In this document: positions 47,783 to 60,246 of the stretch, one piece after another
Layout: each line of letters starts with the position of its first letter
Numbering within the stretch: position 1 is the stretch's first letter
Origin: Chrysoperla carnea
Lineage: Eukaryota; Arthropoda; Insecta; Neuroptera; Chrysopidae
DNA length: 64,000 bases
Assembly (NCBI RefSeq): GCF_905475395.1
Contig: NC_058339.1
Span: 38,697,172 to 38,761,171, forward strand
Reading direction: 5' to 3'
Notes under the pieces: model-generated
The model's input: the letters and a program-made list of their open reading frames with translations, nothing else
What the model was told of the DNA's origin: nothing
The model's database searches: none
Position numbers and translations under genes: made by a program

Positions 47783-47872
47783 TGCTCTAGGTGAGGCTCG
47801 AACTCACAACCCCGGCATTGCTCAAATACTGTCATATAAGTACCGTGCGCTAACCAATTGCGCCACTAGAGC
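47783..47872 (-). tRNA. tRNA-Ile (anticodon UAU) with intron, copy 2
   Basis: On the minus strand the sequence is almost identical to copy 1: GCTCTAG acceptor, GGCGCAATTGGTTAGCGC, anticodon loop CTTATA, intron TGACAGTATTTGAGCA, T arm GTTCGAGCCTC and closing CTAGAGC. The visible difference from copy 1 is at the first intron base (T instead of A). A T-run follows on the minus strand (about 47779-47772). It faces copy 1 across 2.77 kb. Confidence 0.93.
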
Positions 47873-47929
47873 TGTTGATATTGATTACAAAAAAAAATTT
47901 CAATTTGGTAATACGATTCTGAATGTTAT

Positions 47930-48125
47930 TCTGACGAATAACGAGTTCTGTCTCATGATATAAGGAATTTCCCGAGAAATCCAGTAGACGACGGGAAGTA
48001 CTATCTTTCAAATAGATAAAATCGATCAAAATCGGTTTACGCAGTCGAAATTTCTGAGGTAACAAAAAAAAAAATACAGTCGCATTGATAACCTCCTCCT
48101 TTTTTGTTTGAAGTCGGTTAAAAAT
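47930..48125 (+). repeat. Dispersed insect repeat fragment (GTCGAAATTTCTGAGGTAAC type)
   Basis: Contains ATCAAAATCGGTTTACGCAG, TCGAAATTTCTGAGGTAAC, ATACAGTCGCATTGATAACC, TCCTCCTT and an end at TTTGAAGTCGGTTAAAAA. The same ordered blocks occur at about 59935-60020, so this is an interspersed family. Class not known to me. Confidence 0.6.
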
Positions 48126-50406
48126 AATTAGGTATTAGTTCCGGATACAAATGAGAAAATTTTGAAACATATTATTTTCATTTTGTCGAAATTTATTTTA
48201 AAAAGGTGTTTCAGACATAATTTTTAGAATTCCATAATACTCATAATTTCATTGAATTAAGTGCGTAAATAACAGTGCTATTGACGCAATTTTACATACA
48301 TTCTATAGGTTAATGGCACAACCGGAAAGAAATCAACCTTAAGTAATTTATAAAATAGTTTTGAAGATTACCCAAAAGATAACAGATACATACAAAAAAT
48401 ATTGTTAACTTTATAATATGACCGACCAATTTCTCGCCGCCAGGAACTTCTTCATAAAAATATGCAATTAACACAACACACCGAAAATTTATTTTATTGG
48501 TAATAAATATTTTCAACAAAAATATTTTTTTTTACATCATAATACATACACCCTGTATCGTTATTTTTTTGAAAGGTAAATTATTTTACAAAAAATTAAA
48601 ACTTTTTAATAATAAAATAACCGTCTCAAAAAATTTGCTAAAAAATAATATAGTAAATTTTGTTCTTTTCAGTCAGTAACTTTATGCAAACTATTACATC
48701 GCTGTAAATGCACCACAAGAATTCGTTCTCCTCAATGAAAAATACCTAGCCGATATTTTCTTTACTAAACCAAGTCAAAATGTTGAATTTAAGGATGTAC
48801 ATTGTACACTCATGAGACTTGATATAGAGAAAAGAAGCGAGAACTGAAGAAATGTACAGTTATCGAATCAATTTCGTTGAATTTTAAGTTTAAAAAGTGG
48901 CAAAAAGCAAGCTTATATTCTTCTCAAAATGTAAATAAAAAGAAATGAGTTGTTTAGAAAACACTTATGAAAACGTAATAAATTAACTGGAAGACATAGA
49001 TCATATTTATTTAATTATCACCCTGATCAAGATTTGTCGAGTATGTCTAATGCATTAATTGATTGATAAGCGGAAGAAGTAGCCAAAATATCAGCTTGCA
49101 AATGATATGTGGAGTTTAAAAATGTGTACCTTTGTCTTATACAGAGTGGATCCTTTAAAAATTTAGATCCTAAAAGTTAGGATATAGAATAATACTTTAA
49201 ATTAGAAAGTTGATCCTTATAAAAAAGCTATAGCTTTTTTATTTTAAACATTTTTCCGAAAGTCGTTAGCCTTTTTAGGAAATGTGCGACTGAAAAATAT
49301 GTCATTATTGCATTTAATCGAAATAAAAAACGCTAGCTGTAGAAAGCTTTTAGACAAATTTGTGAAGGACAATAAAGGTCTTTCGTCATTCGTAACCTGG
49401 AGAACTAGTTCCAATCTGATGTCTGTTTCCCATCAATTGCAACTTTTATCTAAGTTATTTTTCTATTGGTTAACTACAAAACGAGCTATTAGCTATAATA
49501 TATTAAAATGGTCCCCTCTATATATGGAAAATTTATAAATATAAAAAAACCTGAAAGCTTTAGACGAATAAAAGCTTTGCAGTTTGCAGACAATAAAAAT
49601 TATACTTTTCATATAATAAGTAAATATTTTTTTTAGTTATTGTTTGAGTAATTGATGTAAAACAAACTACTTCTTTTTTGAAGACAAACGAAGCTATTAT
49701 GGTAAAAGATAAAAACCTTCCTCCATTTTTTATAACCAGTTAAAAAAAGACAGATTTTTCTTTGATAAATGACAAATTCTTTTGTTTTATTTATCTATTG
49801 ACCAGATCTAAAATATGTCTTTGACTAACTTTAAAAATTGGTTTGTGTGTGGTAGTATATAGTGATGGACCTGAGACCTGATGGACCTTCTTTCATTCTA
49901 TATACCATACATATTCCTTAGAGTAAATCACTTAAAACTATAATATAATATAATATCCATACAAAAAAATTAAGAGATAAGAATTAAAAAAAAAAAAGAT
50001 CACTTCTTTCTTTTTCAAGATATACACTGTGAATCAGAAGTATAACATTAAAAAAATACAAAAATAAACAAGAGATAATTGTGGACAAATTAGCTGTTAC
50101 ATTTTATACCATCTGTAAAAAAGTTATGTAGTAGTTATTATCAGTGTAATGTTATCTATCTGTTTCTAACCAAAAAAATACCTTCTTTTTTTTCAAATTT
50201 GTTATATTAAGAGCTGGGTATATTAGTTGATGTTTTTTTTTGTTAATTACATTATTAGTTAAAAATTGTTTTAAGTATGTGTCTTAAAGGATTCCGTAAA
50301 CATAAATCCTTTATCCTTAAAATCAATCCAAATTTCTATCCATATTCTTGTAGTAATATTGGATATATCACCTATAATACCTTGATATGATAGTATAGAA
50401 ATATAA
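48126..50406. other. Gene-free AT-rich stretch
   Basis: No gene recognised. TTTAAGGATGTACA near 48788 resembles the TTAA-flanked MITE end, but no mate was found. The open frame 49284-49538 has no known domain. Confidence 0.35.
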
Positions 50407-50857
50407 TCCCTATATATATTATAAATGTGAAATTAAGGATGTTTGTTTGTTTGTTACGCTATCACGCCAAAACTAGCGCATGGTTTTTAATGAAACTGTA
50501 CAGCAATATAGCTCATACATCAAAATAACACTTGAGCTATAAATTATAAAGTTATAAATATTTAATAATAAAAAAAATAAAAAAATTAAATTTAATCTGC
50601 TATTTACAAGTTTAAATTTTTACAGAATTCTTTAAAACAGTAAATGTGAAACGATTCATGGCCACCTTTCCTGATGTACTCAATCAATTATAACTATTTT
50701 ACAATTTAAAAATTGAAAACTGTGCATGTCTTTTAGCTACGTAAAACAATCCCTTCAAGTGTTATGGAAGAGGGATAAGTGAAATCAAGTGTGGTGGAGG
50801 CTATAAAGCGATGGTTTTTACTTATAAGCCCAGTGAAGCGGGCGAATATCAAGCTAG
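50407..50857 (+). mobile_element. Helitron-type non-autonomous element, copy B
   Basis: Begins TCCCTATATATATTATAAAT after an A. It carries GTTTGTTTGTTTGTTACGCT and AAAACTAGCGCATGGTTTTT, and ends with the hairpin GCCCAGTGAAGCGGGC, a short spacer and CTAG, followed by T. Insertion between A and T, TC at the 5' end and CTAG at the 3' end are the Helitron rule. No Rep/helicase frame is present, so it depends on an autonomous partner. Confidence 0.8.
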
Positions 50858-53685
50858 TAAAACATAAATTTTGGTTTTTGTAAATAATGCCACAACCATT
50901 CCAAATCGCGGAATGCATATTATTTATTGAATTCAGACTTATTATTGTCTTGTTGACCATTCCTTTTCAAATGGGACCTGTGGTAAAAGTGGTAGTCGAA
51001 AATTTTATAGATCCGGAGTATTGTTGTAATTGCGAGTTGGTTGGGTTGATTTAGTCGATTATAGAGGAGTTGGTAGTGTTCTGAAGTTTTTAGTCCTTGC
51101 GTTTAAAAATGGGACACTATTACAGAATTTTTTTCCTAAATCCGTGGCCTGTGTAGCAAAATGGCTGTGAAATATTTCTTGGGTAATTTTACCTTATTTT
51201 AATTTCACTTTTTTCATCTATTTTACGATATTTTCATACTTTGTTAAGAAATGCGATAAAAAATCATCAATATTCCCTATTGTGCCATTTAATTCTGATG
51301 CATATATTAAGTATACACAATTTTTTCAGCTTGTGGCTAAAAGCACTTACTTGTCGAAGTCTTGAGAATGAAATTTTTGTTTTGTTTCTCATGACCTGAT
51401 TCTTTAAGATGGTTAGGGTCCATAGTTATATTTTGTATCCATTTAATAACTTCTCAATTATTTCAGGGTATTCTTTCGATTATCATCTTTTAATGCTTTT
51501 AAAATAACATTTGAAAAAAAGGACTTTATAGATATATCTGTTTTAGTTCTTGGTTCATTAAGTTTCCCGTTTGCCCAAGGCTTCAATGTCCCATAAATAT
51601 AAAATAAATTCTTTTAAATTTTCATTATACGGGATATTTATCAATTAAAATATGACTATGTTTAGGCTAAATGGTAAATGCAGTAATATCTATGCATATG
51701 TTATCAACATAGACAAGCTTTATCAATAATTCAAAATGATTTTTATGATATCCTTCTCTCACAGCCAAGTCACACTATGGAACCATCAAATACCAAAGAC
51801 TCGTCCACTCCAATCTTAACATAAAAATAAAAATTCCTAACAATAATCGTAAAATGAACATTATAAATTTTTCAAACAAATACCAAACCTTAGCTTATAG
51901 TTTATACTTTATAATACTATTATAAGCACATATATAATATAATTTTTAAAATTGTCCAAGCTCCTACGGCAGTAATACGTACGTCAAAAAATATTTAAAC
52001 ATCTAAAAAGATCAATATGATTGTTAATTTTTAGAAAAATAACATAATCTAACTAAAAAATACTTCCAAATGTTTTTTCAATAATCTAATTTACGAAAAA
52101 CATTAGTTTTCTTCAGATAAAAATATTTATCAAGGCAGAATGAAAATCTTCTTAATAAAAATTATATTCTCTTATTAGAAGTATTAGGACCAAATTTTTT
52201 CGAAAATTTTAGGCAATATTTACAATAAAAATAGTATAAATTTTAAAGAGATTTTTGCTACTGAAAAATTCCAAAAAAAAATACCGAGTAACAAAATTTT
52301 ATTAGTTAGTTGACTTTATTATGGTCTTATTACTTTCCCATAAAAATATCACATGAAAAAAATATTTTTCGGTTTTTTAACCAATTTTTATTTTAGAAGT
52401 AAAATATGATCGTTATGAAAGAAAGAAATTTTCCAAGAATTTTCATGTCTTGAGGTTACTTGAGTTCGTTTTTGACCTGTGTCCGTATACTATTTACTTT
52501 ATGGACTCCATACAGGTCTCACCGTTTGATTGTTGATCAAGTATATCCATGGCATAAGGAGAACTCAATAATTTTTGATCAAAAAATAGGTGAAAGGAAG
52601 AAATAGAAGAAAAGTAGTTTACAAGAGATTTGAACCCAAAATGTTTTAATATCGATATATCCGTTAAACAAGAATTTGAAGTAAAGAAAAAAAAACGAAC
52701 CTTGAGACTCAACATTAATTAAAAATCAATAAGAATTGATGGAATATCACCTAAATCTCAAATATATAGTTGTCTATCACTCACTAATGCAAACAGAATT
52801 ATAGGGTATTTTTTACGGTTGTGGTAGCTTATACTAAATTATATGAATATGTACAGAAACAAATATACTGACTTAATTAAAAAAAAGAATTTCTTTTAAT
52901 TCACAAAGTAAAAATATAATATATAAAATATAAAGAGAATATTAAAAATGAAATTCTAATTAGTGTACAACTATAAATACCCAATAATATTTATTAAAAT
53001 ATTAATAATGTTTATATATTTTGTAATATATTATTATTAGGGAAATGTCTACGTGATCGGCGCTGGTACCAAATATTTTCATGTAATATAGCTTGCATAT
53101 TCTATACAAAACCTGATTAGATTAAGGTAAATATTAAACATCACACATACTGTTAAAAACAGTATTATACTTTTTTTCGTTCCTTAATACTTTTTACTGT
53201 TCAATAAAAAGAAAGTATACAAAATACTGTATTTGTGTCCGCTGATGATTCCAAGATGATTTTAATAGAACTGTTAATAGCTTCGTACTTTTTAGAGACA
53301 AAAAAACTATTTTATATCTGGAGAAATTCTTTGATTTCAATTAAAGTAATTGACTTTCTTTGATCAGTCATTTGTCATCAGTCTTTGGTCATTTTAAATT
53401 TAATTGTGCCGTTCTGCTACTAGGTAATATTCAAATATATTTGTTATCGGTGCTGGCTACGTAGTCATTTCATAATTATTGTACATACTTGTATGCTCTA
53501 TGTGTGTGTAGTTAAAAGTACCATATGCATTTTAAAAATATGTATATATAGGTATATTTATATTAATATTATAATATAATCATAAAAATTTGAATTATAT
53601 GTAACAAAAACATAACCGGATCAATTTACTTAAAACAATAATTACCGCACACACCACTACCTAACAAATTATTTATATATATGCC
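50858..53685. other. Gene-free AT-rich stretch
   Basis: No coding or RNA gene recognised. Open frames are short and shadow-like. Confidence 0.3.
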
Positions 53686-54583
53686 GCAGCCAACCAACTT
53701 AATTAGCCATTCAATTAATAGCCTAGCCTTTTCACTAAACGATGCCGTTTAACTAGCGGCTTGAATGATATTCAGCCGTAACATCTCATACAACATTCAA
53801 TGAACTGGCTAGCTGATGCTTAAGCCATTCATAAAATAATAGAGTGACCATTTGATGATAAAAAAAGCTCTACTTAATAACAAAGTACACATGTAAATAA
53901 CTAAAATATTATTTGTTAACGCAGTTAAGCTTCCAAAGCATTTTGACCTGCAAAGAACTTTTTAAACAAGAACATCTTTTATTGCGGCACTGATTCACAA
54001 CAGGCTTACAAATACATTTCTGAAATACCTGGCCGCCGGAAAGTGACTGCCAACAGCCATAGCCTCTCTCAAAGGAATTGAACTTTCTGAAATTTCATCG
54101 CCCTAGTTTCTATCTGAGTAATTGATTGCTTTGTGTATTCTGTCCCTTTCTACATTTATATTCTGTTCAACCTGACGCGATGCATACGACTTTGTGCAGG
54201 TGGTAAGAAGTGGAACTAAATGTAAATGACTAGGCTAGGCAAGTAGTTAAAAGTTAATTGTCTAACTATTTGATTGAATGGTTGAATATACATACTGAGG
54301 GTGAGGCAGTACATGTACATTAAGCAATGTTTATAAGAAAGATACTATTAGATGCTTGTCTTGCTAATTTTGAACTGCCACTGTTTACAAGCATGCAAGG
54401 GGACATCCAAATGTATCTTTCTTATACACATTGCTTAATGTATATGTACTCTCTCACACTTATTGATGTACTAAGGGAATTGATTTAAAAAATATACAGT
54501 ATTCAGGTCGCTAGTTGAACGGCGCCATTAAATAAAAAGGCTAGGCTGTTAATTGAACGGTTAATTAAGCTAGATGGCTGCTA
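53686..54583. mobile_element. Terminal-inverted-repeat element, about 0.9 kb, with a nested MITE
   Basis: The left arm (about 53686-53772) has AATTAGCCATTCAATTAATA, GCCTAGCCTTTT, GATGCCGTTTAACTAGCGGC and TTGAAT. The right arm (about 54504-54583) mirrors these with AACTAGCGACC, GGCGCCGTTCAAC, GCCTAGCCTTTTT and CCGTTCAATTAACA on the minus strand. The arms are about 80 bp at roughly 75-80 per cent similarity by eye. The foldback at 54299-54459 sits inside. No transposase frame. Confidence 0.6.
54299..54459. mobile_element. Foldback MITE, family A copy 2
   Basis: GTACATGTACATTAAGCAAT followed by GTTTATAAGAAAGATAC at the left is mirrored by GTATCTTTCTTATACACATT and GCTTAATGTATATGTAC at the right. 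The loop carries GCCACTGTTTACAAGC, the reverse complement of the loop block in 43713-44028. It is shorter than copy 1 because the arms are truncated outside GTGAG/CTCAC. Confidence 0.7.
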
Positions 54584-57500
54584 ACTACAATACATTATAT
54601 TATAGTTAAGTGATGTAACGGATCACCAGTAACAATAATTTACCTATGGTTTGGGAAAACTTAGACAAACCTTAAGTGAATCTTCATGAGCTGTTTGTGC
54701 ACTCAAAGTACATGCTCTAACATTAATGATGCCAGAAAATACCTGAACGATCTATGAAGTCAAAAATGCACTCATGAGGAAAACGAAGTGTTAAAAGAAG
54801 TCATTTTATTATAAAAAATAACTGAATACTAAATTAAAAATCGCGCTCACTTCGTTTTATGAAATTAAAAAAAATTTTTGCTCAATTGATTGGACAATTA
54901 GTGTCAAAAACATAAAGAACTCACGTTCAAAGAATCGCGATCAATTATTATTTTTTAGCATTTATTCGGCATACCACTAATTGGTAGGTACGTAGGGTGC
55001 CGACATATAAATCGCATAATGGCTATTGTGCGGTATTGCTTCTTGTGTTTATTTGTAAGGTGGGTGGGTGAATCTGTTTTGCATTTTGAAAATATTTATT
55101 TATACATACATGTACCATAGAATTACAAAATTACCAATATGAACAAAAATTATTGTAAAATTATAGCGCCAATTAAAATTAGTTTTCTAACTTCGCGTGA
55201 AAATTCTGTGAATTTCAGTTAAGTGTTTCAAAATTGTGTCTCAAGAAGAAAATGTAATGGTATACTAGGACCTCCGATAGGACCCTTCTTGTAATCCGTT
55301 AGAGATAGAACAAAAGTTTAAACGTAAAAAATGTTTCTTATAAAGACAGTATTATATGGGAATATCAGTTATGTGTGTGTGCTTATCGAAAAGTGGATAT
55401 CTTTCTTTACTTATGTGACGTAAAAAAACAAACGATTGGATGGTAACGATTACATGGTATTTCAACAATTAACGCAGTTAATTATGTGTTTTAAATAATT
55501 AACTTAAAGAAAATGTAAATTGAGTTTTAGCAAAATGAACTTTTAGGTTACAGGTTTAAATACTGAGACTTAAATAAAATTAAATTTGATGACCAAGTTA
55601 GAAGAAAATTTCGATATTTGACGTTAATTAGTATAAAATACCTACCTTTAAGATCCATAGCATTATTCTTAAACAGAGTGAGATACAAATTGAACAGAAC
55701 GGAAATTACCTTTCAAACTTAATATATTTTTAAATAGGTATACAATAAATATATTTTCTACATCTATGATAAATAGGACCATCCAGTCACGGCTCTTTGA
55801 ATGTTAAAAACTGTAAAACATTAAATTTTCATGCTTATCAGCAATAATAACACACAAAACGAAACTAAAAGTATAAAAAAAACAAAAAAAAAACGATCCG
55901 ACCAAATACACACATTTATAAATATATTACATTAAGCCGTAACCAATTGAAATGATCGTTTTAGAAGTGGTTTACTTTTTTTTCTTCATCTGCTCTTAAT
56001 ACAGTAAAACCATGCAAAATCGTTTTGATCTTACGGGATAATTTTTGTATAATGTTTTTTTTGGGACGTAGATCACTACAAAATAAGCCAAACAAAATAA
56101 TGTGGTCGCCCCCCAACATTTTTCATCCACAAACACCCTCAAAGTTTTTATCATATGGCTTCATTTGATGCCGATATTTCTATCGGTTTTATCGAGTATA
56201 TGAGACGAAAAGATTCATACCAGACAATAAAACGAAAACGTGTTAAAAAAAATTATCGAATTATCGTATCAACACAAAATATTCATAAATGTCGTCTCGA
56301 TATTGATAAAATCGTGTAATTAGTCAATTTTTACATTAGCATACACCTGGCGGTCATTGATTTTTAACATGAAGGATTATATTCGTCAATGGTATATCAG
56401 TTCGAAAGCCAAATGAGTACTTTTCGTGTTATGGTCATTAACAGATACCATGTGTAAAAAATGACGTGTGTTAATTTCTTCGTTCATTTTTTTCCTGAGA
56501 CTAAACCATTTTTGGAATTTTATTCTTCCAAGTGCTTTCTACAGTAACTCATTTAGTACGTTACTTAATTTTTTATCGCCACTATTAAAAATAACGGAGC
56601 TATTATTTTATACCAAGAGCTTATTAAAGAAAACTTTAATTAACAAGCGTTAAATTTTTTTAGATTTAATTTCATAGCTTTTAATGGCTTTAAAATAGTA
56701 CTAGCTGAATAAAATAGACAATAAATATTTGTGCCATTTCCAAATTTTCTTTTAGTATTTCTCAAATATATTGACAATGAAGAGGTTTATGGTAGACAAA
56801 GTCATAAACAAAATTTATGAACATTTAATACATACTAGCTTCGGAACATTGATTACGGATACTGAGAGTGAAGTTATATTTATAAAGATCGAACGTTAGG
56901 TCTAATCTGCTACGGAGTGATGTAGGTAGAGTTGACGTAATAAAATAAATAATGAAATAATTTACGTATGATGTATGCAGTATATCATGAGAATCTATGT
57001 TCCAAAAAATCTAAAATAAATGTTGTCTCACGGATTAAGTCCAATTTGCTCCAAATTTTTTTTGTACAATTTTACTGTAATTTGGAGTGGTTGTTAATGT
57101 TAAATGGATATATAAAGAGAGACCTTCTCATTCACTTTGTGACAACAGCCAAAAAAGTTTTTTATTTTTTATATTTTGATGGCAGTTAGTATCTTGAATG
57201 AGTTTATAATTTATTATCCATTTTATTTTTCATCCATTATAGAATAGAATTTTTATTACATATTTTGATAGAAATTTTTTTATTACCCTCAATTCTTTTG
57301 AGTATAATAATTTTGCTAAATATATTAGTGATGAACTATGCATTACATTGATTCAGGAATGGATTCAGGAATTGGTGACTCTATTTTATTATTTTCATTT
57401 TGAGATGTGTTTGCATCTGTTACACTTCTTTCTTTATGGTCAGTGGTCGGTTTTAGGTGCGGCAAATCTGGGCCGTCATCCAGGGCTTTGTACTAGAGTA

Positions 57501-57764
57501 TTCTATGATTTAGAGTTTTCAAAATAACGTGAAAACGAGTGCTGAAAAATGGTTTTCAAAATTAAAATTGCTCAAACTTTATTTGTGGTCAAGTATGGGT
57601 CTGGATATCTGGCGTACGACTGATATCGACACTGCCATCGACACATTTGCAAAACAAAAAGATCGCAAGGTTAACTTTTATGTCTAAAAAAGCCTTGCAA
57701 AAAGTGCACGCTCGCGTTGACTAACGCCGCTGATATCATAATCACTCAAATGTGTAATATGTAT
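54584..57764. other. Gene-free stretch
   Basis: No gene recognised. The segment about 55985-56345 is somewhat less AT-rich but shows no conserved frame. Confidence 0.3.
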
Positions 57765-57776
57765 AATGATTTACTG

Positions 57777-58078
57777 CACCGGCTAGTATCCGAGCTTGTT
57801 AAGGCGTCATAACTTGCTTTGAGTATTGTTTTGGAAGTTGCGGATTCAAACCCAGGCAGTGGCAGTGTGAACAAAAAAGGTAATGGGGCGGTAAATTGAT
57901 CGCACTGTCGTCGCTTGGATAAGAACGAAGTGGCCGACTCCACTCACATCATAAAATTAATTGTATATTCGGATGTAGTTTAACAAATATGTTAATATTA
58001 AAAATAATAATGTGGGTGGCCTCTGTTGTAAACATGGTCTGAGAAATGGAGGTTAAACCCCATTATTATTATTATTAC
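57777..58078 (+). mobile_element. tRNA-derived SINE with exact 12-bp target duplication
   Basis: AATGATTTACTG at 57765-57776 is repeated at 58079-58090 and frames the element exactly. The head CACCGGCTAGTATCCGAGC then TTGTTAAGGCGTC is like a Ser/Leu-type tRNA 5' half (A box). GGATTCAAACC (57842-57852) is the B box. The body includes GGCAGTGGCAGTGTGAACA, GTCGCTTGGATAAGAACGAA, GTGGGTGGCCTCT and GGAGGTTAAACCCC, and it ends in (ATT)n. This is Pol III-type SINE structure. The family also appears at 31688-31905 and, by its tail, near 27960 and 28475. Confidence 0.88.
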
Positions 58079-58090
58079 AATGATTTACTG

Positions 58091-59302
58091 AATCAGAATC
58101 ATGTGTCACACCACTAAAAAAATACATATATTTATTTAATTTAGATATTTTGACTTGTGTGGTTTCTATTCACTCTATAGAATCCTTTGTGTGGATTTAT
58201 AGCAACTAAATTGACTGTTTCTTTTATTGTGCGACATAGGTCATCATACACCATCACAAACCAATTTCTCATGCATGGTAACATTATTATTATTAAAATG
58301 AATATGTTGTCAACACTGTGAAAATGGCCAAATAAAATATTTTAAACCATGCGTTTAAATTATGATTTCAATATAAAAACATGTACAAGTTGATTTAAAT
58401 CAATTAATATAGAGACACAGAAACAATAATTTAAGGCAAAAGCTAGTGTTCAACGCGGCTACGAGGCGAAGTTCAAAAGCATCGTAACTAACTGAGACGA
58501 GCGAGGTATTTTGTCCCAAAAACCAAGGCAAGTCGAGAAAAATTGTCTCAAAAACCTCGCCTTGGCCGAGCCGAACTCCCTCCTTCTAAATTTCCTTCTA
58601 AGTGCCTGAACTACTATACGTTGGTATTTTGAGTATCGGATAAAAGACCTTGTCGCTGCTCTGTCAATTTTGCACTTTTTCAGTTCTGTTAGACTACCTT
58701 AGGACTACATATAAATTTTGACAAATAAGTCCAAATATATATGGTATCTTTATAAATCTATTATGGATGTTTTTCTTTTTAGACGATCTAGTATATCCAA
58801 AGCCGCGAGGTATTTTTTTACCGACCCTAATCAATCGTTCAATAAACACGTTCATCAATTTAAGACTTCATCCAGTTAGTGATGTATATAAAGTTATTTA
58901 TTCATGGTCTACTAATAATAACATACAACCTTTTTTTTAAAAAAAAAATAATAAATCCTTATATAAATATAATAATAATTTTTACATTTCAAAAAGAAAA
59001 AACGTAGTTAAGTTTCACACAATTTCTTTGTTTGGCACAAAACAAACACACATATTGAGACGACGACTTCATCATAAATTAACACATCCATTACGTCAAT
59101 CGTTCATATGTTTGTCGTCATTGATTGATCATCGATCGATTCTAATTGCGTCTTACTATAATAATAATACTTAGTTATGGTAAAAAGTACTTATTATATT
59201 GGAAGTATTGAATTAAGACTTGTATTTATATGTATATTGATATAAAGTAAGATGTTATCATTATATTATATTGAAAAACTACTATTTAAAACTCCATATT
59301 GG
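58091..59302. other. Gene-free stretch with a GC-richer patch
   Basis: 58455-58580 is GC-richer, with GACGAGCGAGGT, CAAGGCAAGTCGAG and ACCTCGCCTTGGCCGAGCC. These form weak inverted similarities but no gene or clear element. Confidence 0.3.
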
Positions 59303-60246
59303 TATAATATAATACAATATGTGAGATCATGTATCTATTATACATGGGAGTACGTTAAACAAGCTCGAGTCATTATTAAAGTGTCTTTCTCGTTCAGAAT
59401 TGAGAAAAAATACATTTTTAAAATATTAAAAAAAACTAGTAACAAAAAGAAAACCGACTTGAAAAGAAAAACTTTTCTAAAACAAATTAATATGCACTTC
59501 AAAGTAAAAAAAAAACGATAATATAATGTAGTCAGCCAATGAAACAGCTCTGATAGAACAGTTTACTACATTAGCTTGACTGACATCGACTCTAAAATAA
59601 CAATAATAATTAACTACATTATATTATCTTTAGTTTTTTACTTTTTAGTGCATATTAATTTGTTTTGGAAAAGTTTTTCTTTTGAAGCCGGTTTTCTTCT
59701 TGTTAAATGTTTTTTTTTATTTTGCGATTTTAAATGAATCTGGAGTACACTAGCTAATTTGTCACTAAAAAAAGAATCATCGAAATCGGTTGACGTGTGA
59801 TTGAGTTATTCGTCCTCTTGTCGTGCATACTACATGCAAATTTAAGACTTTTATGGTTTTCTCATGCATGCCGTTATCAGAACTGGGCCAAAATGGGACC
59901 ACACGGGAAGCACCATATTTCAAACAGATAAAGAATCGTCAAAATCGGTTCACCCAGTCGAAAGTTCTGAGGTAACACGCATAAAAAGAAAATACAGTCG
60001 AATTGATTACCTCCACATTGTTAAAATATTAAAAAAACTATTATATTTATTAATTTGAGTAAGTAACGTAAGTACTATAGATAAAGTTTGGGCTAGGTGT
60101 TACAACTTTTATACATGGTTGAATTGAATTGAATTAATTAAAAGGTTACCACTAAGGGAAAGAATTAGAAACAAGAACTTGGTTATTTTGTTAACATTAT
60201 ATATTTTTTGATGACTATAATATAATACAATATGTGAGATCATGTA
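59303..60246. repeat. Repeat segment bounded by 31-bp perfect direct repeats
   Basis: A 31-base sequence beginning TATAATATAATACAATATGT and ending GATCATGTA is present at 59303-59333 and 60216-60246 without a mismatch. Between them are inverted arms 59440-59531 and 59614-59706, sharing AAGAAAACCG.CTT, GAAAAACTTTTC, AAAACAAATTAATATGCAC and ATAATATAATGTAG. They are followed by the dispersed repeat blocks AAAATCGGTTCACCCAGTCG, GTTCTGAGGTAACA and ACAGTCGAATTGATTACCTC (also at 47930-48125). Open frames at 59252-59521 and 59864-60058 lie in this repeat and are not genes. Confidence 0.7.

Noticed and set aside
59252-60058. Lys-rich open frames of 89 and 64 codons
   Set aside because: They are located within the repeat segment and its inverted arms.
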